This document shows positions 16,498 to 25,235 of a stretch of 64,000 bases of DNA, one piece after another. Both the position numbers and the translations under genes were made by a program. The stretch is taken from contig NZ_BOMH01000024.1 in assembly GCF_016862095.1 (NCBI RefSeq), positions 1 to 64,000 on the forward strand, in the 5' to 3' direction. A model generated the notes under the pieces. The model was not told where the DNA came from. It was given only the letters and a program-made list of their open reading frames with translations, and made no database searches. The stretch is from Actinoplanes cyaneus (lineage in GTDB: Bacteria; Actinomycetota; Actinomycetes; Mycobacteriales; Micromonosporaceae). How positions within the stretch are numbered: the stretch's first letter is position 1; every line of letters begins with the position of its first letter.

Positions 16498-16835
16498 CGC
16501 GTCACCTTAACCAAGATCATCAACTGGGTCGGTGAGAGGCTTCGGGTACGCCGTGGAGTTCACCGGGTAGGGACGTCTCACGAACGCGCACGCGGCACCG
16601 GGTCGCGCAGGGTGCGGACCTCCTCAAGTACAACTGCCGGGGCCGCCGTGGTCGTGGTGGCGGACGGGCGGGAATCACGCGGGAGAGTGGCACGTCGACC
16701 GCCGGGCGCGGGCGGCCGCACCCTCGTCACGGTCACACCTCGGCCGGGTCTCGCCCGAACAGAGGCCTGCCGGTTTCCGAGGATCCGGGCGAAGATGTGG
16801 TCTGGGTCATACTCGCAAGGCCTGGGGAGGTCAGC
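16498..16835. other. 338-base divergent intergenic region
   Basis: It separates the EEP gene from the acyl-CoA synthetase and must hold both promoters. I see only the synthetase ribosome site (GGGGAGG, 16824-16830) and no operator or gene. Confidence 0.5.
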
Positions 16836-18440
16836 ATGGAACTCAGCATCAGCACCGGCCCGGCCGAACCCCCGCTGTTGGGGAGCACCATCGGCGCCGA
16901 CCTTCTGGCCACGGTGGCCCGGCACGGTGATCGAGAGGCGCTGGTCGACTGCGATTCCGGCCGGAGGTGGACGTATGCGCAGCTCAAGACCTCCGTGGAC
17001 AGCGTGGCGCTAGGCTTGCGCCGGCTCGGGGTGACCAAGGGCGACCGGGTCGGGATCTGGGCGCCGAATGGCGCCGAGTGGGTGCTCACGCAGTACGCGA
17101 CGGCCCGGCTCGGCGCGATCCTGGTGACCGTCAACCCGGCCTATCGCAGCCACGAGTTGCGCTACGTGCTGCAGCAATCCGGGGTGCGCACGCTGGTGGC
17201 GGCATCGTCCTTCAAGAACTCGGATTACGCGGCGATGATCGCCGAGGTTCGCCCGCAGTGCCCGGAACTGGTGGACGTCGTCCTGATCGGCGAGGATTCG
17301 TGGGACTCACTGACGGATATCTCCGCCGACCCGGCGCTGCTGGACGGGATCGAGGCGACGCTCCGCCCGGACGATCCGATCAACATCCAGTACACCTCCG
17401 GGACCACCGGCTTCCCCAAGGGTGCGACGCTCTCGCACCGCAACATTCTCAACAACGGCTACCTCGTCGGCGAGCTGATCAACTACACGGAAGCCGATCG
17501 GATCTGCATTCCGGTGCCGTTCTACCACTGCTTCGGCATGGTGATGGGTAACCTCGCGGCGACCAGCCACGGCGCCACCATGGTGATCCCGGCGCCCGGC
17601 TTCGACCCCGGGCTGACCCTGGAAGCGGTGGCGAAGGAGAGCTGCACCTCGCTCTACGGGGTGCCGACGATGTTCATCGCCATGCTCAACCACCCGAGGA
17701 TCGATTCCTTCGATCTGTCCTCCCTGCGCACCGGGATCATGGCCGGCTCACCGTGCCCGGTGGAGACGATGAAGCAGGTCATCGAGCGGATGGGAATGAC
17801 CGAGGTGTCGATCTGCTACGGCATGACGGAAACCTCCCCGGTCTCCTGCCAGACCCGCACCGACGACAGCCTCGAGCGTCGGGTGTCCACGGTCGGCCGG
17901 GCCGGGCCGCACCTGGAGGTGAAGATCGTCGACGCCGAGGGCGCGACCGCACCCATCGGCGTCACCGGCGAACTGTGCACGCGCGGGTACTCGGTGATGC
18001 TCGGGTACTGGGAGCAGCCGGAGAAGACCGCCGAGGCGATCGACGCCGAGGGTTGGATGCACACCGGCGATCTCGCGGTGATGGATACCGACGGGTACCT
18101 GAGGATCACCGGCCGGATCAAGGACCTGGTGATCCGCGGCGGCGAGAACGTCTATCCGCGCGAGGTCGAGGAGTTCGTGCTCACCCACCCGGACGTGCTC
18201 GACGTCCAGGTGATCGGGGTGCCCGACGACACGTACGGCGAGGAGGTCATGGCCTGGGTCCGGATGAGACCCGGCACGGCACCGCTCGACGCGGAGAGCC
18301 TGCGGTCGTTCTGCTCCGGGAGGCTCGCGCACTACAAGATCCCGCGCTACGTCCGCGTCGTCGACGACTTCCCGATGACGGTCACCGGCAAGGTCCGCAA
18401 GGTGGAGATGCGCGAGATCTCCATCCGCGAGCTCAGCTGA
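16836..18440 (+). CDS. acyl-CoA synthetase / AMP-binding ligase (FadD-like)
   Basis: A 534-residue ANL-superfamily ligase of usual length. Motifs run in order: the P-loop YTSGTTGFPKGATLSH (about 200), CYGMTETSPVS (about 340), GWMHTGDLAVMDTDGYLRI, the hinge GRIKDLVIRGGENVYP and the catalytic lysine in TVTGKVRKVEMRE. It activates a fatty or other carboxylic acid as acyl-AMP and then acyl-CoA. The closest general type is the medium/long-chain FadD35-like group. ATG 16836 is preceded by GGGGAGG; the 13 codons upstream are not family-like. No beta-oxidation genes lie nearby. Confidence 0.95.
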   Translation: MELSISTGPAEPPLLGSTIGADLLATVARHGDREALVDCDSGRRWTYAQLKTSVDSVALGLRRLGVTKGDRVGIWAPNGAEWVLTQYATARLGAILVTVNPAYRSHELRYVLQQSGVRTLVAASSFKNSDYAAMIAEVRPQCPELVDVVLIGEDSWDSLTDISADPALLDGIEATLRPDDPINIQYTSGTTGFPKGATLSHRNILNNGYLVGELINYTEADRICIPVPFYHCFGMVMGNLAATSHGATMVIPAPGFDPGLTLEAVAKESCTSLYGVPTMFIAMLNHPRIDSFDLSSLRTGIMAGSPCPVETMKQVIERMGMTEVSICYGMTETSPVSCQTRTDDSLERRVSTVGRAGPHLEVKIVDAEGATAPIGVTGELCTRGYSVMLGYWEQPEKTAEAIDAEGWMHTGDLAVMDTDGYLRITGRIKDLVIRGGENVYPREVEEFVLTHPDVLDVQVIGVPDDTYGEEVMAWVRMRPGTAPLDAESLRSFCSGRLAHYKIPRYVRVVDDFPMTVTGKVRKVEMREISIRELS

Positions 18441-18462
18441 GAGAAACTTTCCACCGGCCCCG

Positions 18463-19269
18463 TCAGAGACGCCATATCCAGTTGTCCCGCTCGTAGAGCG
18501 GGGCCAGCCCGGCCCGGACCATGTTCGACAGGGACGCGTTGTGCGCTCCGCCGACCGGCTTCCCGGTCTCGGCGTAAAGGTGGCGGGCGCCGGCTTCGGC
18601 CGCCACCGCGGCGCGCGCGGCGATCAACGCCGACTGGGCGCCGCGACCGCGATGCGAAGGGCTGGTCGCCGCCGCGTTGAGGGCGGCGCCCTCGCCGCTG
18701 ACGAAGACGTTGCCGCCACCGACGATCCGGCCGCCGTCCCACGCGCCGAACGGCTGCCACCCCTGCCGGCCGACGGTGCCGGCGAGCATCGCGGTCAGAT
18801 CGCCGGCCGGCATCCCGAAGTTCGACAGCAGCAGGTCAGCCCACGTCTCCGCTTCCGCGGCGGGCACCGGCCCGATGCGCAGGTCCGTGTCCGCCGCCCT
18901 GACCTTGGCCGGGTCACCGCCCAGCTTGATCCAGGGATTTCCACGCTCCAGGCCCCGCGCCGCCGCGATCTGCGCGAAACCGTCGAACAGCACCGCCGGA
19001 ACGAGCTGGAGCACCGCCTGCGAAACGCCCTGAGCACGGTAGAAATCGAGCACCGCGTCCAGCACCGCAGGGGTGAACGGCTCGGCCAGGCCGAATCCCA
19101 GAGCCTTGTTCCAGTACGGCGATCCACTGCCCGGCATCGCCAGCGCCACCCCGCCACCGAGCCGCACCGCCGCTGCGCCCAGGCGGCTGCGCGCGGGCTC
19201 CGGTGCACGGGTGACAGTGTCGAACATGAACGCGGCTTCGGTCATCTCCGCGCCGGCATCGTCGATCAT
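18463..19269 (-). CDS. GNAT-family acetyltransferase (two-lobed)
   Basis: A 268-residue protein. The C-terminal half carries GNAT motif A, AATSPSHRGRGAQSALIAAR, and a B-like region with ETGKPVGGAHNASLSNMVRA; the N-terminal half is a degenerate GNAT-like lobe, as in several actinobacterial two-domain members. The acceptor is unknown. It converges on the acyl-CoA synthetase with 22 bases between the stops. Start ATG 19269; an alternative ATG at 19245 is possible. Confidence 0.88.
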   Translation of the reverse strand: MIDDAGAEMTEAAFMFDTVTRAPEPARSRLGAAAVRLGGGVALAMPGSGSPYWNKALGFGLAEPFTPAVLDAVLDFYRAQGVSQAVLQLVPAVLFDGFAQIAAARGLERGNPWIKLGGDPAKVRAADTDLRIGPVPAAEAETWADLLLSNFGMPAGDLTAMLAGTVGRQGWQPFGAWDGGRIVGGGNVFVSGEGAALNAAATSPSHRGRGAQSALIAARAAVAAEAGARHLYAETGKPVGGAHNASLSNMVRAGLAPLYERDNWIWRL

Positions 19270-19401
19270 CCGCCAAGACTGCCACGCCCGCGCACGCCGC
19301 GTTCGTCGACGCCGGCCCCGCGGATGATCAGCCGGTCACGGGTCCGGGCGTGCGACCCCGCCGACGTGGAGGCGGGCCTGGAGCGTCCCCGCCGGCATCG
19401 C

Positions 19402-21894
19402 TCATTCCCTGATGCCGATGTGCTCGACCGGCGGAACTCGCAGCAGGCGGGCGACCGGCAGCACCGTCGTGGCGAGCGCGAGCACCGCGGTGCCACCGAG
19501 GACCATCGCGGCGCCCAGCGGCGGCACGTAGGGCACCGGGTTTCCGGTGACCGTCCGGACCACACTGCTCAGCGTCAGCGCCGCGATCGCTCCGCCGAGC
19601 ACGATCGCGGTGCCGAGCAGGCCGAGCTGCTCCGCATCGACCATCCGCCGGACCTGGCGCCGCGTCATTCCGGCCAGCCGGAGCAGCGCCAGCTCACGGC
19701 GGCGGGCGAGCGCGGCCATGACCATCGTGTTGGCCGCCGCCACCACCGTGTAGGCGACCATCACCGCGATCAGCAGGCGGTTGAGCCAGGCGCTGAGGGC
19801 GAGGTCCTTCGCGAGGCCGCCGGTCAGCGTCGCGCTGTCGACGAGAACACTGGCCGGGTGTGCGGAGGCGACCCGGCGCAACGCGGCGTCGGCCGAGGCC
19901 GGAGCACTGATCAGGATTTCGTCGTCGAGATTCGCCGCGGTGTGGCCACTCACCGCGGACAGCGGGAGCAGGACGTCGCCGAAGCCGAGGCCACGCTGAT
20001 AGACGGCGACAACTCTTGCCGTCATCGGGGCGCCGTCGCCGAGGCGCAGGTCGACGGTTTCGCCGAGTTCCCAGCTGAAGGTGGATGCCTGCGTGGCGGA
20101 GACGGCCACCGTGCCGTCCTTGAGGTCGGCGAGGCTGCCGTGGCGCACGTCCAGGTCGAGCGTCTCACCCAGGTTCGCCGGGTCCACCGCACGGGCGTTG
20201 ATCGACTCGCCGTCGCCCAGCAGCGCGGCAATGACCGTCGTGTGCCGGACGGGAGTTGCCGCCCGTACGCCGGGAACCGCTCTGATCTCGGCCACCGCGG
20301 ATCCGGACAGGCCGGCCGGAGCGATCAGCGCTCGCTCGGCCTTGAGTCCGGCGCGGCTCTGGGTGACGGCCTGTCGCTCCAGGTTGTTCTGCAGAAACCA
20401 GACGGAACCGCCGAAGCCGACCGCGAGGACCAGCGAGGTCAGCACGGTCGCGGTGCCACGGGCGCCGGCCCGCAGGTTGGCGGCCGCCAGATAGCCGCTG
20501 ACGCCGAAGATGCCCCGCAGCGGCCGGGTGAGCAGGCGGGCCGCCGCTGTGTTGATCCACGGCGCGAGCAGGGAGACCGCCAGCACGAACAGGTACAGCA
20601 TGCCGAGAGCCGCACCCTGCGCTGTCTGTCCGCCGGCGGCGACCGCGGCGAAGGCCGACGCGCACGCCGCCGCCAGTGCGATCAGGCCGCTAATCCGGCG
20701 GAGATTTCCTGCGACGGCGGGTTCGGTGGCGGCTTCACCGAGGGCTTCGGCCGGTTTGATGCCGGTGATCCGGCGGGCGGCCAGAAACCCGGCGAGCACC
20801 GCGGAGAGAAGAATTGTTCCTGCGGCTGCCGGAGCGGCGACAGCGCCGGGGACGATCGGGAAACCTGCCGGCAGAAGACCGCGACCGGTGAGCTCGCCGC
20901 TCAACCAGCGGGCCGCCGCCAGTCCGCCGGGGACGCCGATCACCGCGGCGACCAGCCCGACCAGGGCGGACTCGGCCATGATCATGCGCCGGACCTGGCC
21001 GGGAGTGGCGGCCACTGCCCGGATCAGGGCGAGATCACGACGACGGTGACGCACGGAAAGTCCCACCGTGGCGGCGACGACGAAGACAATCAACAGCACG
21101 ACGTAGCCGCCGAAGGATGCGCCGACCTGGATCAGCAGGGTGGCGGCGCCCTTGCCGGCGGAACTTTCCGCCAGGCCGCTGTCAGCCCGGGTGAGAACCT
21201 TCGCGTCACCGGCGATCTCCGTGAGCTGGGCTCGCAAGCGGCCGAGGTCAGTGCCCGGAGCAGCGAAGACGCCGATGGCGCTGACCGCACCGGGGTGCGG
21301 GGCCGAGGCCGCGGCGTGGGAGTCGGTGAAGAAAACTGCCGCCGTCCTGGTCGGCTCCACGAGACCGCTCAGCCGGTACGCCCTCAGCGTCCCGCCGACG
21401 ATCAACCGCACCTCGTCGCCGGGCCTCGCGCCGGCAGCCGTGGCCGCGTCGAGGACGACCTGGTCATCGGCGGCCGGAGCCTGGCCGGCCGCCAGGTGGT
21501 ACGGGGTCAGCACCGCGCTCCCCCAGCCCCGCGCGGATACCCGCGCGCCGGCGGTGGTGAGAACCGGGATGCCGTCGTCCGTCGCGACCGTCGCGACGCC
21601 CGGGACGTCCCGGATCCTGGCGGCCAGGTCGGCCGGGACGGTGCCGCCCTCGGGAAGGGCGACAATGCTCCGGGTGATCTCGCCGTCGAACTCTTTGCTG
21701 GTGAACGTGGTGTCGGGTCGGGCCACGACGAGGTCGGCGGCGGCGTAGCGGACCGGTGCCGGGTGATAGCGCAACCCGGATTCGACCAGGACGCCCATCG
21801 CGGTCAGGATGAGCGCGCCCAGGGCCAGCGCCAGCAGGGTTGCCACCGAGGAGCCGGGCCGATGGCGCAGCATGCGAACAGCGAGCGCGGTCAT
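19402..21894 (-). CDS. FtsX-like ABC transporter permease
   Basis: An 830-residue permease with the FtsX/MacB double layout. An N-terminal membrane segment and a large extracellular domain (about 40-240) precede three membrane segments, then a second extracellular domain and three C-terminal segments (IAVMVAYTVVAAANTMVMAA, FtsX motif LALLRLAGMTRRQVRRM). The first FtsX unit has the matching LALIRAVAATPGQVRRM. Such exporters expel antimicrobial peptides or lipids or transmit cell-envelope stress. It overlaps the ATPase gene by ATGA and lies downstream of a NarL two-component system, so induction by envelope stress or an antibiotic is likely. Confidence 0.95.
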   Translation of the reverse strand: MTALAVRMLRHRPGSSVATLLALALGALILTAMGVLVESGLRYHPAPVRYAAADLVVARPDTTFTSKEFDGEITRSIVALPEGGTVPADLAARIRDVPGVATVATDDGIPVLTTAGARVSARGWGSAVLTPYHLAAGQAPAADDQVVLDAATAAGARPGDEVRLIVGGTLRAYRLSGLVEPTRTAAVFFTDSHAAASAPHPGAVSAIGVFAAPGTDLGRLRAQLTEIAGDAKVLTRADSGLAESSAGKGAATLLIQVGASFGGYVVLLIVFVVAATVGLSVRHRRRDLALIRAVAATPGQVRRMIMAESALVGLVAAVIGVPGGLAAARWLSGELTGRGLLPAGFPIVPGAVAAPAAAGTILLSAVLAGFLAARRITGIKPAEALGEAATEPAVAGNLRRISGLIALAAACASAFAAVAAGGQTAQGAALGMLYLFVLAVSLLAPWINTAAARLLTRPLRGIFGVSGYLAAANLRAGARGTATVLTSLVLAVGFGGSVWFLQNNLERQAVTQSRAGLKAERALIAPAGLSGSAVAEIRAVPGVRAATPVRHTTVIAALLGDGESINARAVDPANLGETLDLDVRHGSLADLKDGTVAVSATQASTFSWELGETVDLRLGDGAPMTARVVAVYQRGLGFGDVLLPLSAVSGHTAANLDDEILISAPASADAALRRVASAHPASVLVDSATLTGGLAKDLALSAWLNRLLIAVMVAYTVVAAANTMVMAALARRRELALLRLAGMTRRQVRRMVDAEQLGLLGTAIVLGGAIAALTLSSVVRTVTGNPVPYVPPLGAAMVLGGTAVLALATTVLPVARLLRVPPVEHIGIRE

Positions 21895-22862
21895 CGGGCG
21901 GCTCCCCGGCTCAGCGGCCCGAAACCGGCGCCGTCGCTGACACCGCCGAAGCTCATGCCGTCGTCGCTCACACCACCGACGCCCGCGCTGCCGGCGGTCA
22001 CACCACCGACGCTCGCGCCGCCGGCAGTCACGCCGCCGGCCGTCACCCCACCGACGCTCGCGCTGCCGGCGGTCACGTCGCCGATGCTCGTGGCGCCGTC
22101 GCTCATGCCGCGGCTGCTCGACGGTCGGGTAGGGACGCGACGGCGGCCGAGAGCGGCCAGGTGTTCGGCGATGCGGGCGGCACCCGGCTGCGGGAGGTCA
22201 TGCACGATCCGGCCGTCGGCCAGGACGATCACCCGGTCGGCGTAGGACGCGGCCACCGGGTCGTGGGTGACCATGATGACGGTCTGGCCATGGTCGTCGA
22301 CGATCCCGCGCAGCAGGGCGAGCACCTCGGCCGCAGTGTTCGTGTCGAGGGCCCCGGTCGGCTCGTCGCAGAAAATCACCTCCGGCCGGGAGGCGAGAGC
22401 GCGGGCGATCGCCACCCGCTGCTGCTGACCGCCGGAGAGCGCCGACGGGCGGTGCCCGAGACGGTTGCCGAGGCCGACCTGGTCGATCACCTGCCCGATC
22501 CAGGCCCGGTCCGGCCGGTTCCCGGAGAGCTTGAGTGGCAGAAGAATGTTTTCTTCGACGGTGAGTGCACCGATCAGGTTGAACGCCTGGAAGACGAATC
22601 CGATCCGTCCCCGCCGGAGTTCGGTGAGTTTCGTCTCGGAGAGCTTCGTCAGCTCGGTGTCGCCGATCCAGACGTGGCCCGAGCTGGGTCGGTCGAGACC
22701 GGCGGCAGCCTGCAGCAGCGTGCTCTTGCCGGAGCCGGAGGGGCCCATCACCGCGGTGAAGGTTCCCCGCTCGAACTCCGCGTCGACGCCGGCGAGCGCC
22801 GTCACCGGCTCGTCGTCGGACGGATAGGTGCGAGTGAGTCCCTGAACACGAACCGCGGACAT
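21891..22862 (-). CDS. ABC transporter ATP-binding protein (LolD/MacB type) with repeat tail
   Basis: A 323-residue ATPase. Walker A is MGPSGSGKSTLLQ, the Q loop VFQAFNLIGALT, the signature ALSGGQQQRVAIARAL, Walker B VIFCDEPTGALD and the H loop VTHDP. The normal family length ends near AARIAEHLAALGRRR. The last ~75 residues are a Gly/Val/Ser-rich repeat (SVGGVTAG-type units) encoded by a minisatellite and absent from the family in general. ATG 22862; coupled to the permease. A palindrome 97 bases upstream is a likely regulator site. Confidence 0.95.
   Translation of the reverse strand: MSAVRVQGLTRTYPSDDEPVTALAGVDAEFERGTFTAVMGPSGSGKSTLLQAAAGLDRPSSGHVWIGDTELTKLSETKLTELRRGRIGFVFQAFNLIGALTVEENILLPLKLSGNRPDRAWIGQVIDQVGLGNRLGHRPSALSGGQQQRVAIARALASRPEVIFCDEPTGALDTNTAAEVLALLRGIVDDHGQTVIMVTHDPVAASYADRVIVLADGRIVHDLPQPGAARIAEHLAALGRRRVPTRPSSSRGMSDGATSIGDVTAGSASVGGVTAGGVTAGGASVGGVTAGSAGVGGVSDDGMSFGGVSDGAGFGPLSRGAAR
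21933..22110. repeat. minisatellite in the 3' part of the ABC ATPase gene
   Basis: About six imperfect units of 27-33 bases built on GTCACACCACCGACGCTCGC, with one half unit (near 22027-22041). All units are multiples of three, so the reading frame of the ATPase stays open and gains a repetitive C-terminal tail. Confidence 0.8.
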
Positions 22863-22958
22863 CGGGTATGCCTTTCCCTGTGCGAGCTGTGGATTGTGCG
22901 CGCACCGAGAAGTCTGTTCTTTCCGAGCTGCCGGGAAAATGAAGCCTCCTGCCCAACT

Positions 22959-22980
22959 CGGGTACAGCAGGCTGTACCCG
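22959..22980. promoter_or_regulatory. perfect 10+10 palindrome upstream of the ABC exporter
   Basis: CGGGTACAGC and GCTGTACCCG are exact inverted halves separated by two bases. The site is 97 bases before the ATPase start in the 245-base gap after the response regulator gene. The size and symmetry fit a dimeric NarL/LuxR-type regulator, most simply the adjacent one. Confidence 0.65.
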
Positions 22981-23107
22981 CACGGCCATGGCACGGGCGC
23001 TGCTGCTCTCCGGACACACCGAAATCGGGCCTCTTGTGGGCCGATCAGAAAAGGCGGGATGGGGACAGAATCTCCGGCCCCCGCGCAAGGTAGGAAGGTT
23101 CAGAACC

Positions 23108-23758
23108 TCAGCGTGCAGACTCCAGGAAACGCAGGACCGCCGTCACCCGGCGGTCGGCCCGGTCGTCAGGAGCCAGGCCGAGCTTGGCGAAGATGCTGCG
23201 GATGTGTTTGTGGACCGCGCCCTCGGTGATGACAAGTTTCTCCGCGATCGCGGTGTTGCCGAGACCTTCCGCCATCAGCGCGAGCACATCCCGCTCCCGT
23301 GGACTGAGCCGGGACAGCGAGCTGTCCGGCCGGGTGCGGGCGAACAGCTGACCGATCACCTCCGGGTCCATGGCCGTGCCGCCGCCGGCGACGCGGTGCA
23401 GGGCGTCGAGGAACTGCTCGACCCGCCCGACGCGTTCCTTCAGCAGGTAGCCGAGCTTCGCCGACCCCTGGGTGAGGAGGTCGGTCGCGAAGGCGGGCTC
23501 GACGTACGCCGAAAGCACCAGGACCGCCAGATCCGGAAGCCGGCGCCGGGCCTCGACGGCGGCGGCGATCCCCTCGTCGGTGTGCGTGGGCGGCATCCGG
23601 ACGTCGACGATCGCGACGTCGGGCCGGAACGTCTCCACCGCGGTGAGGAACTCGCCCGGCGTCTCCGCGGTCGCCACCACCGACAGGCCCTCCGCCCGCA
23701 GGAGCAGCGCCAGCCCTTCCCGCAGCAGCGCGTCGTCCTCGGCGATCACGATCCGCAC
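23108..23758 (-). CDS. NarL/LuxR-family response regulator
   Basis: A 216-residue two-domain regulator. The receiver has acidic residues VIAEDDALLREG, the phospho-acceptor in DVAIVDVRMPP and a lysine in YLLKERVG. The C-terminal LuxR HTH has LSPRERDVLALMAEGLGN and ITEGAVHKHIRSIFAKLGL. It is phosphorylated by the upstream histidine kinase and most likely drives the ABC exporter through the palindrome at 22959-22980. The start is GTG 23758. It lies 52 bases after the kinase stop. Confidence 0.94.
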   Translation of the reverse strand: MRIVIAEDDALLREGLALLLRAEGLSVVATAETPGEFLTAVETFRPDVAIVDVRMPPTHTDEGIAAAVEARRRLPDLAVLVLSAYVEPAFATDLLTQGSAKLGYLLKERVGRVEQFLDALHRVAGGGTAMDPEVIGQLFARTRPDSSLSRLSPRERDVLALMAEGLGNTAIAEKLVITEGAVHKHIRSIFAKLGLAPDDRADRRVTAVLRFLESAR

Positions 23759-23810
23759 GGCAGTTCCCTCTCCGTCGCCGCACCCGGCCGACGATCCCGC
23801 ACCACAGCAG

Positions 23811-25043
23811 TCAGGACCCGCACGGCAGCTCCACGTCCATCGTCGTCGGTCCGCCCGGCGGGCTGGTCAGGACGAGACGGCCATCGTAGGCCTCGACCCG
23901 CCGCCGCATTCCGGCGAGCCCGGACCCGTCCGCCTCGTCGGCGCCGCCGTGCCCGTCGTCGGCGATCCGCACCGAGAGCCGGTCCCCGGTCCGCCGCACG
24001 AGCACCTCGACGAACGTGGCTTGACTGTGTTTGACCACGTTCGTGAGCGCCTCCGCGACCAGGAAGTACACGGTCGCCTCGACCGAGATCGCACATCGTC
24101 CGGGCACGTCCACGTCGATCCGGCACGGCACCGCGCACGCCGCGGCGAGACCGTCGAGCGCCCCGGCAAGCCCGCGGTCGTCGAGCACCGGCGGCAGGAT
24201 CCCGCGCACCACCGCCCGCAGCTCGGCGAGCGCGAGTTCAGTCGCGTCCTGCGCCCGGTCCAGGATCTCCGCGGCCGCCTCCGGGTTCCGGTCGAGGGCC
24301 CGCCGCGCCGCCCCGACCAGCACGTTCAAGGCGACCAGCCGGTTCTGGGTGCCGTCGTGCAGCGACCGTTCGATGCGCCGCAGTTCCAGGGCGTGGGCGT
24401 CGAGCGCCGCCGCGCGGGTGGCGGTCAGCTCGGCCACGCGCAACGACAGGTCGACATCACCGGCGGGGACGAGCAACCGTCGCCCGGGCAACGCCTGGAG
24501 CCGGGCGATCCCCGGGCCCGCCACGACGGTGAGCACCGCGCAGACCAGCCCGATCAGCAGCACGCCGAGCGCGTCGGCGAGCCCGTCGATGCGCCACCAG
24601 AAGATTCCCGGAGCACCCAGCGACGGGTCGATCGCGCGGAACCAGAGCGGGAACGTCACGTCCTCGACCGCGTAGACCGGCAGCGAGATCCCGGCCAGGC
24701 CGAGGAGAAAGCCGACGGTCCCGTGCACGACGATCCAGGCCAGCTCACGCCGGACGGTGATGTCCCGCAGCGCCTCCCGGGTCGTCGCCGGCAGCGGGGG
24801 CGGCCCGATGACTGCCGGCCCCCAACGTGTCAGCCGTGTCCGCTCCTGATCAGCGACGGACCGCACCACCCGCAGGAGGCCCGGCACGACGAGCAGTCCG
24901 ATCCCGACCAAGCAGGCGGCGGCCACGGCGAGCATGACGACGAGCGCCGCCATGGCCAGCACCGACGTACCGAGCCCGCCGGCGATGTGCCTCAGTCCCT
25001 CGACGCCGGCCCGCAGGCGTCCGTCGAGCCGGCCTTTCGCCAC
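23811..25043 (-). CDS. NarL-type sensor histidine kinase
   Basis: A membrane histidine kinase of about 410 residues with four N-terminal hydrophobic segments arranged in two pairs and little extracellular sequence, so it probably senses at or in the membrane. HisKA_3 dimerisation is ELRRIERSLHDGTQNRLVAL with the phosphorylated His; the HATPase N box is AEALTNVVKHSQAT and the G boxes are IADDGHGGADEADGSGLAGM. I prefer GTG 25043, which has GGAGG just upstream; an in-frame GTG at 25115 would add 24 residues. Its last codons are echoed just before the response regulator start. Confidence 0.92.
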   Translation of the reverse strand: MAKGRLDGRLRAGVEGLRHIAGGLGTSVLAMAALVVMLAVAAACLVGIGLLVVPGLLRVVRSVADQERTRLTRWGPAVIGPPPLPATTREALRDITVRRELAWIVVHGTVGFLLGLAGISLPVYAVEDVTFPLWFRAIDPSLGAPGIFWWRIDGLADALGVLLIGLVCAVLTVVAGPGIARLQALPGRRLLVPAGDVDLSLRVAELTATRAAALDAHALELRRIERSLHDGTQNRLVALNVLVGAARRALDRNPEAAAEILDRAQDATELALAELRAVVRGILPPVLDDRGLAGALDGLAAACAVPCRIDVDVPGRCAISVEATVYFLVAEALTNVVKHSQATFVEVLVRRTGDRLSVRIADDGHGGADEADGSGLAGMRRRVEAYDGRLVLTSPPGGPTTMDVELPCGS

Positions 25044-25235
25044 GAGCCCTCCCGTCACGGCGCGATCCGACCACAAGATCAGCCCATTCTCGCGTACGGC
25101 GAAAAGTCTCTTCACCCCCGGCAGCTCCGCAGTGAGAAGCGGGCGACGCGGATCGACTTCCGGCTCCGGCGACGCTCAGCGATGCAGGCGCCCACCACAC
25201 TGCGGGAGCCATCGGAACGGGAGTGCGGCACCGGA

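Noticed and set aside
18541..22245. A plus-strand open frame of over 1200 codons
   Set aside because: It runs opposite the GNAT, FtsX permease and ABC ATPase genes, has Arg/Gly/Ala/His-rich shadow composition and no domain; an effect of high GC.
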